Positions 37,322 through 46,064 of a DNA stretch of 64,000 nt are shown here, piece by piece (position 1 is the stretch's first letter; each line of letters starts with the position of its first letter). The notes below the pieces were generated by a model that searched no databases, was not told where the DNA came from, and saw only the letters and a list, made by a program, of their open reading frames with translations. Both the position numbers and the translations under genes were made by a program. The DNA is from Paludibacter sp. (GTDB lineage Bacteria > Bacteroidota > Bacteroidia > Bacteroidales > Paludibacteraceae), in assembly GCF_009712605.1 (NCBI RefSeq), contig NZ_WASO01000003.1:319773-383772 (forward strand), given 5' to 3'.

Positions 37322-38179
37322 TTATTTGCTGAATCTCCGTCTCAGAAGATTTGCCAGCAAATTCATAATTAGTACGATGGCAATCAGGACTATTGCCGTA
37401 CCGTAGGCCATCGGTCGGGTTGCTTCCAGATCGGTTCCGCTGGTAGCGATCACATACAAGTGGTAAGGCAGAGCCATTACCTGATCAAACACCGAAGTCG
37501 GAAGATGCGGCAGGAAATAAGCTGCTGCAGTGAACAGGATCGGCGCAGTTTCACCCGATACGCGGCCGATAGAGAGGATCAATCCTGTCATCACATTTGG
37601 AAATGCCGCCGGAAGAATTACCCTGCGAATTGTTGTGAGTTTGGTAGCACCGAGCGCCAGACTTCCCTGACGATAGGTGTCCGGTATAGCCTTGAGTGCC
37701 TCTTCGGTTACCCGGATGATAAGCGGTAATGCCAGTAGTCCCAGTGTAAACGAACCGGCCAGCAACGAATCTCCGAAGTGTAGTTTGTTCACGAAAAGTG
37801 ACATACCGAACAGACCGAATACGATGGAAGGAATGCCTCCCAGGTTGTTGGTCATTACGCGGATCACTCTCACGATATGTTTGTTTGTTGCGTACTCGTT
37901 CATATAAATTCCCGACATTACGCCAATGGGGAAAGCTACCAGCATACTGCCGATAACCAGATAAAAAGTACCGATGATGGCCGGGAAGATTCCGCCTTTC
38001 GTCATTCCGTCTTTTGGAGCTGAGGTGAGGAATTCCCAGTTGATTACGCCGATTCCACGGATGACAATAAATCCGATGATGCAGAATAGGATTCCCACAA
38101 CCAGATAGCTCATCAAACGGAAAAGAGAAAAGAAGATCGCCTGATTGGCCCGTTTTCCTGTAAATTTATTCTTTTGCAT
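37322..38179 (-). CDS. pstA: Phosphate ABC transporter permease PstA
   Basis: 285 residues from the ATG at 38179 (MQKNKFTGKRANQAIFF). The open frame reaches 38254 but would overlap pstC, so the shorter start is preferred. Six membrane helices; the inner-membrane-complex EAA-like loop is EALKAIPDTYRQGSLALGATK. Lies 42 bases before pstB. Confidence 0.96.
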   Translation of the reverse strand: MQKNKFTGKRANQAIFFSLFRLMSYLVVGILFCIIGFIVIRGIGVINWEFLTSAPKDGMTKGGIFPAIIGTFYLVIGSMLVAFPIGVMSGIYMNEYATNKHIVRVIRVMTNNLGGIPSIVFGLFGMSLFVNKLHFGDSLLAGSFTLGLLALPLIIRVTEEALKAIPDTYRQGSLALGATKLTTIRRVILPAAFPNVMTGLILSIGRVSGETAPILFTAAAYFLPHLPTSVFDQVMALPYHLYVIATSGTDLEATRPMAYGTAIVLIAIVLIMNLLANLLRRRFSK

Positions 38180-38201
38180 AACTCTATATTCTTTTCCGTG
38201 G

Positions 38202-39407
38202 TTACTGAACTTTGGGTTCTTTACGAATGATTTCGGCCCAGATGCTGATGCCAAGTGTCAGCACAAAGAGGATAGCACCAAGCATAAACAGCGCCTGATA
38301 TTGTACGCTTCCCATGGCCGATTCGCCCAGTTCGGCGGCGATGGTGGCCGGGATGGTACGCACCGGTTCTGTCAGTGAGTGTGGAATCACGGCCGCGTTT
38401 CCGGTAACCATCAGCACTGCCATGGTTTCGCCGATAGCCCGACCGATGCCCAACACAATTGCGGCCATTATACCCGATGATGCATACGGAATTACGACCC
38501 GGTAGATGGTTTGCCAGTGGGTAGCTCCGAGAGCCAAACTAGATTCTTTCATCGCCAATGGCGTGGTGCGCATGGCATCTTCAGCTACAGTAATGATGGT
38601 AGGCAAGGCCATGATGGCTAAAACGATTGCGCCTGCCAGTGCTGTTTCGCCTACCGGTAGGTGAAAAATGCTACGTATGAGCGGGACAATTACGATTAGT
38701 CCAAAAAAACCGTAAACCACAGATGGAATACCGGCCAAAAGTTCGATTAGCGGTTTCAGTATTTTTCTGACGCGGTTGCTGGCTATCTCTGCGAGATAAA
38801 TTGCGACAGCCATTCCAAAAGGCAAGGCAATAAGTATTGCTGCAATACTCACCCAAAGCGTTCCCAGAATAAGAGGAAGAACGCCGAACTGTGCTGCCGG
38901 TGTAGCGGTGGGAAACCACTCTTTACCTCCGAAATATTCTTTCAGGGTGATGGTTTCGGCAGGAAGGACGCGCCCCTGAAAGTTGATATTGATAAATTGT
39001 TCGGGGAAAAATGCCAAAGCGCCCGGCTTTGCTGCAATCGCCTCACTTAATTTCTGGGGCAAATGCTCAAAGTTAGCGCCGATTTCCTCTTCGGTATATT
39101 GAGAAGCAATATCGTCCATACGCAGCGGTTCGATAGGAATGTCGTCGCCGCCGACTTGTTTCCAGGACGTGATGTTGCCATCGAAAATTTCTTTTACTTG
39201 TTTGGGAGTAAGGTTTTGGATTTTATTGGAACGGTTTACACAAAGCACATAACCCTTCTCAACGGTTGATGACTTGAACAACCCCCAACCCTCAGTGAAA
39301 AGAAAAATACTGATCAGTACAATGACCAGAGTGGTGGTGCCGCCACTGAGGCGCAGCGTCCATTCTATAAGGGTTTCTCCAAAACGGTTTCTTTTTTTAT
39401 TGAACAC
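38202..39407 (-). CDS. pstC: Phosphate ABC transporter permease PstC with PstS-like insert
   Basis: 401 residues. TM1 (about 24-38) is followed by a periplasmic insert of about 120 residues before the other five helices. Residues 52-100 of the insert (GYVLCVNRSNKIQNLTPKQ, IFDGNITSWKQVGGDDIPI) match PstS residues 100-140 of this same operon. The permease core has the loop DAMRTTPLAMKESSLALGAT. The insert makes the protein about 100 residues longer than a usual PstC (about 300). It may help dock or replace part of the binding protein. Confidence 0.95.
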   Translation of the reverse strand: MFNKKRNRFGETLIEWTLRLSGGTTTLVIVLISIFLFTEGWGLFKSSTVEKGYVLCVNRSNKIQNLTPKQVKEIFDGNITSWKQVGGDDIPIEPLRMDDIASQYTEEEIGANFEHLPQKLSEAIAAKPGALAFFPEQFININFQGRVLPAETITLKEYFGGKEWFPTATPAAQFGVLPLILGTLWVSIAAILIALPFGMAVAIYLAEIASNRVRKILKPLIELLAGIPSVVYGFFGLIVIVPLIRSIFHLPVGETALAGAIVLAIMALPTIITVAEDAMRTTPLAMKESSLALGATHWQTIYRVVIPYASSGIMAAIVLGIGRAIGETMAVLMVTGNAAVIPHSLTEPVRTIPATIAAELGESAMGSVQYQALFMLGAILFVLTLGISIWAEIIRKEPKVQ

Positions 39408-39535
39408 AGGATAAAATTTTGAAATTTATATCGTACAAACAAATCCTATTGAGGAAAGATAAAAAAGAGTCCAACGTTGCTCCAAGGTTAAAATCCTTGA
39501 TCAGAACAACATCGAACTCACACACAACGAAATTT

Positions 39536-40348
39536 TTATTTTAATTCCAGATAACCAACTTTATCAACGATTGCCTGACCTTCTGCTGAGAGAATGTAAT
39601 TGATGAAGGGTTTTACTTTCGCTTCCGATTTAGCTTCGTAGTAGAGGAACAACGGGCGAACGATCGGATATTTGCCACTCTTGGCATTTGCTTTTGTCGG
39701 TTGAACAAATGTTTTGCCTCCGTCATACGAAACGTGGATTTCTTTTACGCTACTGTTTGCATAAGCCATTCCAACATAACCGATAGCGCCTTTTGTCTGG
39801 CTAACCGATTGAATGATAGCTCCTGTGGCAGGCATACTCAGAATTCCCGATTTGTAGTTCTTGTTTTTCAAAACATGTTCTTTGAAGAATTCGTAAGTTC
39901 CGGAAGTCGTTTCGCGAGAGTAAGCAACGATCGGCATATCAGCACCACCAACCTGTTTCCAGTTTGTGATTTTACCTGTGAAAATACCTTCCAACTGTTC
40001 GCGGGTAAGGTTAGTTACCTTATTTGACGGATTAACCACAATCGAGAGTGCATCTTTTGCCATTACTACCGATTTTACAGCCTTGCCTCCGTTTTGCATT
40101 TTCATCTTTTCGTCGAATTTGATGCTACGTGATGCCATTGCCAAATCGGTTGTGCCTTCGATCAGAGCGGCAAAGCCGATACCAGATCCACCACCGGTTA
40201 CTGTTACTTTGGTACCCGATTTTTTCATATACGATTCAGCCTCTTTCTGTACGAGAGGTAGACATGTATCAGAACCTTTTACTTTTTGTGCGCTTACCAT
40301 TGAAGCAAACATCGCTACAAGAGCGAATGAAATAAGAATGCGTTTCAT
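39536..40348 (-). CDS. pstS: Phosphate-binding protein PstS
   Basis: 270 residues with a signal peptide ending VSA. Phosphate-contact motifs: GSDTCLPL, TGGGSGIGFAAL, MASRSIK, and SRETTSGTYEFF. The short form is typical of Bacteroidota. It is followed by pstC after 128 bases and preceded by a leader with a possible small frame (40385-40576). Confidence 0.97.
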   Translation of the reverse strand: MKRILISFALVAMFASMVSAQKVKGSDTCLPLVQKEAESYMKKSGTKVTVTGGGSGIGFAALIEGTTDLAMASRSIKFDEKMKMQNGGKAVKSVVMAKDALSIVVNPSNKVTNLTREQLEGIFTGKITNWKQVGGADMPIVAYSRETTSGTYEFFKEHVLKNKNYKSGILSMPATGAIIQSVSQTKGAIGYVGMAYANSSVKEIHVSYDGGKTFVQPTKANAKSGKYPIVRPLFLYYEAKSEAKVKPFINYILSAEGQAIVDKVGYLELK

Positions 40349-40384
40349 CTTAGAAATAATTTATAATTAAGCGTTTATAATGTA

Positions 40385-40576
40385 CTATTGAAATATAACT
40401 CTCCGCAGAAACCAGGATAACCGATATGTCATTTCAAAACTTAAAGAATCGATCAACCTTTCGATATTTCCCGGAATACTAACAATAAATTCACCAATGT
40501 TTTTCGGAGCAGCAAGCTTTTTTTCAGCTTCGAATCTCCATGTAACTACCTGATTTTGCTGCAATACAAGTTCCAT
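40385..40576 (-). CDS. Possible 63-residue leader-region ORF
   Basis: Starts at 40576 and ends 36 bases before pstS, within the leader that a TACTTTTG box at 40662-40655 would give. The sequence (MELVLQQNQVVTWRFEAEK...) matches no family known to me. It could be a chance frame or a small regulatory peptide. Confidence 0.25.
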   Translation of the reverse strand: MELVLQQNQVVTWRFEAEKKLAAPKNIGEFIVSIPGNIERLIDSLSFEMTYRLSWFLRRVIFQ

Positions 40577-40654
40577 AATGTCGTAGTATCTTGTTAAACT
40601 ATAAATCTTTTTTGCCTTGCGTCTTACCTTAATCAGCGATAACTTTTTCTATTG

Positions 40655-40662
40655 CAAAAGTA
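40655..40662 (-). promoter_or_regulatory. Promoter box TACTTTTG for pstSCAB-phoU
   Basis: CAAAAGTA on plus gives TACTTTTG on minus, about 307 bases before the pstS ATG, leaving a long leader. The -33 TTTG is not clear. Confidence 0.45.
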
Positions 40663-40738
40663 GAGTTGTGATGTTACGAAAATATTACAGAGGAGTAAAG
40701 ATATTGTTGCCGGAAGAAAGCGCTGGAGAGTTTGTTTT

Positions 40739-40775
40739 CAGAGCGAAAAACTTAATTTCTAAATCTCTCGCTCTG
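40739..40775 (-). terminator. Hairpin after the porin gene
   Basis: CAGAGCGA (40739-40746) and TCGCTCTG (40768-40775) pair around a 21-base AT-rich loop just past the porin stop. The U-run is weak. Confidence 0.5.
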
Positions 40776-40785
40776 ATATTTGGTG

Positions 40786-42129
40786 TTAGAACTTGAATTG
40801 CAGGCGAACGGTAAACAAATTGTCAAGAATGTCTTTTGAGAAATCTGTTTTAAGATCAGCTGAAGCAAGATTTATTGATTTTTCGTTTTTTACATTTTCA
40901 TAATATACCTGCAAGCGGAGAGCAGGGTTAATGCGCCAGAGAGCTCCGATTCCAAGTGTATTGTAAGCAATATCAGCGGATGTGGTTTTTACGTTATAAG
41001 AGGTCGCGGCTCCTATCTCGTTACCACTCACTTTGGTGTTCGGATCATAACGGTCGTACTTCAATACTAATGAAAAAGGCGATTGGCCAAGGTCCTGGAT
41101 AAGAATGGCATACCAACCACTTGTATTTCGAATATAGGTGTCGCCTGACGGATTGGTAAATGAGTTTGGACTGGAACTGCTGGATGATGTTCCGGGTTGA
41201 GTTCCCCACAAATATTCGGCACGTAACTGCGTCATACCTAATGATGATTCAACACTGAATTGACCATCAAAACCATAGTATACACGTTTGGCGAATTGAC
41301 TCTTGTTTGATGCGGAGTTATCTAATACAAACCCATTCCCTGTTGAGGTGTAAACGTTAACCGTACCTTGATAAAGGCCACCATTATAATAAGAAGCACC
41401 AAGTCCCCATTTTGCAGTAGAACCTATTGATTTTGAGGCAATAATTTGGCCAATGAAGTCCATATTGCTTTTGGTCTGAACGTTAATTGAGTTCCCCCCG
41501 AATAAACCACCCTGAATTTTGATGAAATTAAGTGGGGAGGTAGCTGCTGGTTGTAACACAATCATAGCTCCTAAATCCTGTTCGTCAGGGAACAGATTTT
41601 GTACTATGCGTGAACGTTCGGGAGATTCGAGAAGAGATGATGAATAAGCAACTTCATTACCAAAGGGACGGTCGAATACCCCTGCACGAAGAGCACTTGT
41701 ACCGAACCATGGATCTTTAACGTTCAAAAAAGCTTTTTTTATCGAAACGGAGGAAATTCCGGTCGCCTTTGTGGTACTACCATTAGCTGATTCGCCAATA
41801 TTTAGTTCGAATGTTCCGGAAGCAAGACCGCCATTATCATAAGTGAAATTGATGCGGCCACGACGAATTCCGAAACGGTTGAAGGATGACAAATTCCCGT
41901 TTTCAACAGTATTACTACCCCCAACCTTAGCTCCGGCATAAGCCTGTCCCCATTGCCATTGCGGTTGTATATAACCGGATATCTTCAGTGCATTTAATTT
42001 ATCTACCGTACTACTTAAAGTTTCAACTTTTTGTTGAACCTGTTCAAGCGGAGTTGCTTCTTCTTCCTGAGCAAATGTAGTAAACGAAGCAGCAGCAAAA
42101 GCTGCAATCAAGAGAATCTGTTTCTTCAT
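40786..42129 (-). CDS. Phosphate-selective porin O/P-like outer-membrane protein
   Basis: 447 residues. Signal peptide (MKKQILLIAAFAAASFTTFAQ), a short coiled coil (LEQVQQKVETLSSTVDKLN, about 28-46) that may trimerise, then a 16-18-strand barrel with ISGYIQPQWQWG, FGIRRGRINFTYD and a C-terminal aromatic residue (RLQFKF). The OprP/OprO-type family is linked to phosphate and polyphosphate uptake. Directly upstream of pstS on the same strand, which fits a phosphate-starvation unit. Confidence 0.92.
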   Translation of the reverse strand: MKKQILLIAAFAAASFTTFAQEEEATPLEQVQQKVETLSSTVDKLNALKISGYIQPQWQWGQAYAGAKVGGSNTVENGNLSSFNRFGIRRGRINFTYDNGGLASGTFELNIGESANGSTTKATGISSVSIKKAFLNVKDPWFGTSALRAGVFDRPFGNEVAYSSSLLESPERSRIVQNLFPDEQDLGAMIVLQPAATSPLNFIKIQGGLFGGNSINVQTKSNMDFIGQIIASKSIGSTAKWGLGASYYNGGLYQGTVNVYTSTGNGFVLDNSASNKSQFAKRVYYGFDGQFSVESSLGMTQLRAEYLWGTQPGTSSSSSSPNSFTNPSGDTYIRNTSGWYAILIQDLGQSPFSLVLKYDRYDPNTKVSGNEIGAATSYNVKTTSADIAYNTLGIGALWRINPALRLQVYYENVKNEKSINLASADLKTDFSKDILDNLFTVRLQFKF

Positions 42130-42282
42130 AAGAATTTAGTATTGGTTTCTTTTCAAGCGCAAAGGTCGTATACGGGTGTTACAAAACTATTACAACCGTA
42201 TGAAGAAAAGGATAAACAACTTGCGTGTAAAGATAGTTCGACTTAGAGCAGAGTGTCTTTGTATCTTATTAATTAACAGAAT

Positions 42283-42330
42283 AAAAAAGAGCCGAAACTC
42301 TCCTGTGAAAAGAAAGATCCGGCTCTTTGA
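42283..42330 (-). terminator. Terminator after the VWA-domain gene
   Basis: AAAAGAGCCG (42285-42294) pairs with CGGCTCTTT (42320-42328); read leftward it ends in U6. It lies 22 bases past the VWA stop. Confidence 0.85.
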
Positions 42331-42351
42331 AAATATCTGTAAGGTTGATTT

Positions 42352-44196
42352 CTACAGTTGCTTGGCTACTTCTGCCAGACGTATAAATTCGTGGCGGTAG
42401 CCTTGTGGATCGTTGCCCAATCCTTTGCGGGCAAGTTCTGTTACTTTGTCGTAAGTGGCGTCGCCTTTGAAGTCGGAGTCGCGGAGCAGTTGCGAAAACA
42501 TGGCAACGGCTGAGGCAAAAGCAAAATCTTCACTCATTTTCTTGTCCCGATCGCTGGCCATTACGGGAACTTCCATTTTGATACTGGTATCGCTGTCAAT
42601 TGGTTTGTAGCGCAGTTTTACTGTCATCAGTTCATTACTGTTGTTGGCGGTAGCTGTCGAAGCATTTGTCTTTTGATATTTGAGATCGTCCACGCCACCG
42701 TAATTATTTTTTACGCCTACAGGAATGATTTCGTAGAAAGCGGTAACGGTGTGGCCGGCTCCCAGTTCTCCGGCATCTTTTTTGTCGTCATTAAAATCCT
42801 CTTTGTTGAGTAGGCGGCTTTCGTAACCGATCAAACGATAGGCACTCACGTATTTTGGATTAAATTCCACCTGAAGTTTTACATCTTTGGCAACAGCATA
42901 CATGGTGGATCCAAATTCACTGACAAGTACTTTGTTGGCTTCCTGCAGGTTGTCGATGTAAGAGTGATTCCCATTTCCTTTTTCTGCAAGAGTTTGCAAT
43001 TTAGCATCCTTGTAATTGCCCATTCCATAACCCAAAACTGTGAGATAAACGCCGGTTTTACGTTTTTCTGTAATCAGACTTTCCAAATCATCGGTTGATG
43101 AAACGCCAACATTAAAATCGCCGTCGGTGCAGAGGATGATGCGGTTGTTGCCTCCTTTGATAAAATTCTTTTCGGCAATTTTATATGCCAGCTGAATACC
43201 GGCTCCACCGGCAGTCGAACCGCCCGCTTGGAGGTTATTCAGAGCTTCTGTAATTTTTTGTTTGTCGCTTCCCGGGGTGGAAGGCAATGCTTCACCAGCT
43301 GCTCCGGCATAGGTCACAATAGCCACGCGGTCTTTGTCGCGGAGGTTATTTACGAGCAACTTTATGGAAGCAATAACCAATGGTAAACGGTTGGCACTGC
43401 CCATCGATCCCGAAACATCGATCAGGAAAACAAAATTGGAAGCCGGAAGGTTTTCCGAAGGAATCTCTTTTGCTTTCACTCCAATGCGAACCAAAAGATG
43501 ATCTTTGGCCCAGGGACAACTCTGTGTTTCAGTCAGAATATTAACAGGATGCTTACCCGTAGGATTCGGATAGTTGTACGAAAAATAGTTGATGCACTCT
43601 TCGGTACGGATCGAATTCTTTTCGGGCTTCTGTCCGAGATTGATCATCCGGCGTATATTGCTGTAGGAGGCAGCATCCACATCCAGCGAAAAAGTTGAAA
43701 GAGGATCGGCTTTCGCATCTTTGAATCGGTTTTCAGCAAACGATTTGTACTCTTCATTCTTTTCGGAGTTGTAGTCGTAAGCCGGGGCTGGCGAAGGATA
43801 ATATCCGCTTTGTACCTGAACACCGGCTACACTGCCACACATTGACTTCATCTTTTGAACGCCATAACCAACCACCATTACCTCACTAAGCGTCTTGGTG
43901 TCGGGTTGCAAAGCCACATCGATTCGGATTTTGGTTGCTTTAATTTCTTGCTTTATATATCCGATATAGGAAAATTCGAGTTTCTTGCCTTTTTCAACAT
44001 TGATAGAATATTGACCGTTGGTATCGGTAAGTGTACCGACATTGGTTCCTTTTATTGTAACGGAGACTCCTATCAAAGGTGAATTATCGCTGGCATCGGT
44101 TACTTTGCCGGTAACGGTTAGAACTTCGGCATTGGCAAATCCGAAAGAGATGAGGAATAAGGCGAAACAAATGGCCTTCGTGCAGGTTGTTTTCAT
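42352..44196 (-). CDS. VWA-domain protein with carboxypeptidase-like N-terminus
   Basis: 614 residues with a signal peptide ending ANA. Residues 27-100 are a CarboxypepD_reg-like domain (VTGKVTDASDNSPLIGVSV). Then come SusC-like motifs LSEVMVVGYG (103-112) and CGSVAGVQVQSG (120-131). The YfbK-type region follows (about 140-240), then the von Willebrand A domain with MIDAS DVSGS (260-264) and the C-terminal DUF3520-like part (FAFASAVAMFSQLLRDSDFKG, ARKGLGNDPQGYRHEFIRL). Family members are exported; role unknown, perhaps complex assembly at the envelope. Divergent from the sigma factor. Confidence 0.9.
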   Translation of the reverse strand: MKTTCTKAICFALFLISFGFANAEVLTVTGKVTDASDNSPLIGVSVTIKGTNVGTLTDTNGQYSINVEKGKKLEFSYIGYIKQEIKATKIRIDVALQPDTKTLSEVMVVGYGVQKMKSMCGSVAGVQVQSGYYPSPAPAYDYNSEKNEEYKSFAENRFKDAKADPLSTFSLDVDAASYSNIRRMINLGQKPEKNSIRTEECINYFSYNYPNPTGKHPVNILTETQSCPWAKDHLLVRIGVKAKEIPSENLPASNFVFLIDVSGSMGSANRLPLVIASIKLLVNNLRDKDRVAIVTYAGAAGEALPSTPGSDKQKITEALNNLQAGGSTAGGAGIQLAYKIAEKNFIKGGNNRIILCTDGDFNVGVSSTDDLESLITEKRKTGVYLTVLGYGMGNYKDAKLQTLAEKGNGNHSYIDNLQEANKVLVSEFGSTMYAVAKDVKLQVEFNPKYVSAYRLIGYESRLLNKEDFNDDKKDAGELGAGHTVTAFYEIIPVGVKNNYGGVDDLKYQKTNASTATANNSNELMTVKLRYKPIDSDTSIKMEVPVMASDRDKKMSEDFAFASAVAMFSQLLRDSDFKGDATYDKVTELARKGLGNDPQGYRHEFIRLAEVAKQL

Positions 44197-44279
44197 AGTT
44201 GTATGTTTTAATGGGGTGAGAAAATAGTTTTCTTTTCCCTATAGATGCTCCTGCATCCGAAATTCCATAAAAGATTTTC

Positions 44280-44287
44280 TATTTTTG
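44280..44287 (+). promoter_or_regulatory. Promoter box TATTTTTG for the sigma/anti-sigma genes
   Basis: Places the transcript start about 25 bases before the TTG at 44318 and supports that unusual start codon. Confidence 0.5.
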
Positions 44288-44317
44288 TGTAACTTTTTTT
44301 GAAGCACCCGGAATCCA

Positions 44318-44887
44318 TTGAAAATTAAGCAGACATATAAAGATTGGAGTGACGAGGAGTTGCTTGGGCAATTTGGAAACACTTCGCGACAGGAATTTCT
44401 GGGTGCGCTTTATGCCCGTTATATTCCGTTGGTGTACGGATTGTGCCTGAAATACCTCCGTCAACAGGAGGATGCCGAAGATGCCGTGATGCATATTTAC
44501 GAAGAACTGCAACGGAAAGTGGCTAACTTTGAAATTGATAACTTCCGAACCTGGCTCTACAGCGTAGCAAAAAATCATTGTCTGCAAATCCTGCGACGCA
44601 CGCAGGGACAATTATTTCAGGAAATCGACGAGCGCGTTATGGAATCGGATGAATTTGAGCATCTATTAGATACGGACGAAGATATTGAAAAAGATAAAGC
44701 GTTGAATTATTGCCTGGACACCCTTTCAGTAGAACAAAAAGCCTGCGTCGTACACTTCTTTTTCGACGATTGGTCGTATGCCGATATTGTAGAGAAAACA
44801 GGCTTTGCGCTAACGAAGGTGAAGAGTTATATTCAGAACGGCAAACGCAACCTGAAACTCTGCATGGTAAAAATTCTGGATTGCTGA
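44318..44887 (+). CDS. ECF-type RNA polymerase sigma factor
   Basis: 189 residues. Region 2 (YIPLVYGLCLKYLRQQEDAEDAVMHIYEEL, key: RQQEDAEDAVMHIYE; then NFRTWLYSVAKNHCLQILR) and region 4 (LSVEQKACVVHFFFDDWSYADIVEKTG, key: FDDWSYADIVEKTGFALTKVKSYI). No ATG is available: an in-frame stop lies at 44300-44302, so TTG at 44318 is used. One base separates it from the probable anti-sigma partner. Confidence 0.93.
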   Translation: MKIKQTYKDWSDEELLGQFGNTSRQEFLGALYARYIPLVYGLCLKYLRQQEDAEDAVMHIYEELQRKVANFEIDNFRTWLYSVAKNHCLQILRRTQGQLFQEIDERVMESDEFEHLLDTDEDIEKDKALNYCLDTLSVEQKACVVHFFFDDWSYADIVEKTGFALTKVKSYIQNGKRNLKLCMVKILDC

Positions 44888-44888
44888 T

Positions 44889-46022
44889 ATGACATTCAAA
44901 GAGTACATACAAGGTCGTAGGAAAGGAAAAGAAGCCAACCGGATTGAACGGCAGGCTATGAACGATCCATTCCTGAACGATGCTATCGAGGGGTTCGATA
45001 GCGTTGAGGGAGACCATGTCTCAGCTCTTGAACGACTCGAAGGCAAGGTGCTTCGGAGTCAAAATCACCATCGGCGTGTCATTGTCTATTGGGCGATGGC
45101 GGCTTCTGTTTTGTTGTTGATAGGTTTCGGATCGCTGTTCCTGTTGCAGCAAAAGCCCGAAACACGCTTGCCGGAAATAGCTACAGTTTTACCGAAAAAA
45201 GTAACTCCGTCTGCTGAGGAACAAAAAAGTGCGGTTCCTGAGTCAATTTCCCGAACGACAACTTCTTCCAAATCTAAAACCTTAGCGGTTGCCTCTCCTC
45301 CGGTTTCTCCGGAAACAATAACCAATAAAGCTCAGGCGGAATCGATTCCGGAACCAGCAATGACTCCTGTACAATCAGAAGTTTCGGCGGCTAGTCCGGT
45401 GAGGATGTCAAGAATGTTGGAAGGCAAAGTGGCCGGATTGCAGCTTGAATCGGCTGAACTGCCAATTAACAGGCTTCAGGGGAAAGTGGTGGATGAGAAA
45501 GGAGAGCCGCTAATAGGAGCGTCGGTAAAGGTAAAAGGTACAAACGTCGGTGCTGTTACCGATACGAATGGATATTTTCAGCTGCCTCAAAACGTTTCCG
45601 ATTCGGCTAAATTAATTGCAGGTTATCTCGGATATGAAAACAAAGAAGTCAACATTGCCGACAAGCCGGTTTCTATTCAGTTGCAACCCGACCAAAAAAC
45701 ATTGAGTGAAGTGGTGGTGGTTGGTTCTGTACCTCAAAAGAAAAAAAATGTCGTAGGATCAATTGTAAAGATTGCCTCGGGCGAATTCGGAGAAAAAGAG
45801 TTTTTGGAGTATTGTAAAAATGTCGGAGCAAAAAATCTTTGTGGAGAACTGAAGACAAAGGTGAAAGTTTCTTTCAATATTTCTAAAGAAGGGTTCTCTG
45901 TCAATGTAACGATTAAGAAAACTACATGTATGGCAGCCTCTCGCGAAGCGGAACGATTACTCAGCTCTTCACCAGTTTGGTCGAAAAAGAATCGAAAAGT
46001 AACATTAACCATAGAGTGGTAA
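44889..46022 (+). CDS. Membrane protein with SusC-like domain, probable anti-sigma partner
   Basis: 377 residues. A cytoplasmic N-terminus of about 60 residues (LNDAIEGFDSVEGDHVSALERL) is followed by one membrane helix (VIVYWAMAASVLLLIGFGSLF, split, 64-84). The periplasmic part is Pro/Ser/Thr-rich to about 170, then has LEGKVAGLQL (177-186), a CarboxypepD_reg-like domain (196-268), and LSEVVVVG (272-279). The last 75 residues have KVKVSFNISKEGFSVNV, a TonB-C-like end. The layout cytoplasmic helix-TM-periplasmic domain downstream of an ECF sigma gene suggests an anti-sigma factor; the extracytoplasmic part may sense envelope signals. Confidence 0.75.
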   Translation: MTFKEYIQGRRKGKEANRIERQAMNDPFLNDAIEGFDSVEGDHVSALERLEGKVLRSQNHHRRVIVYWAMAASVLLLIGFGSLFLLQQKPETRLPEIATVLPKKVTPSAEEQKSAVPESISRTTTSSKSKTLAVASPPVSPETITNKAQAESIPEPAMTPVQSEVSAASPVRMSRMLEGKVAGLQLESAELPINRLQGKVVDEKGEPLIGASVKVKGTNVGAVTDTNGYFQLPQNVSDSAKLIAGYLGYENKEVNIADKPVSIQLQPDQKTLSEVVVVGSVPQKKKNVVGSIVKIASGEFGEKEFLEYCKNVGAKNLCGELKTKVKVSFNISKEGFSVNVTIKKTTCMAASREAERLLSSSPVWSKKNRKVTLTIEW

Positions 46023-46028
46023 AACAAA

Positions 46029-46057
46029 AACGGATGACATATTGCCATCCGTTTTTT
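46029..46057. terminator. Bidirectional terminator
   Basis: AACGGATG (46029-46036) pairs with CATCCGTT (46046-46053), with T6 on the right and A-run on the left. Serves the anti-sigma gene and the convergent helicase gene. Confidence 0.88.
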
Positions 46058-46064
46058 GTATCTG

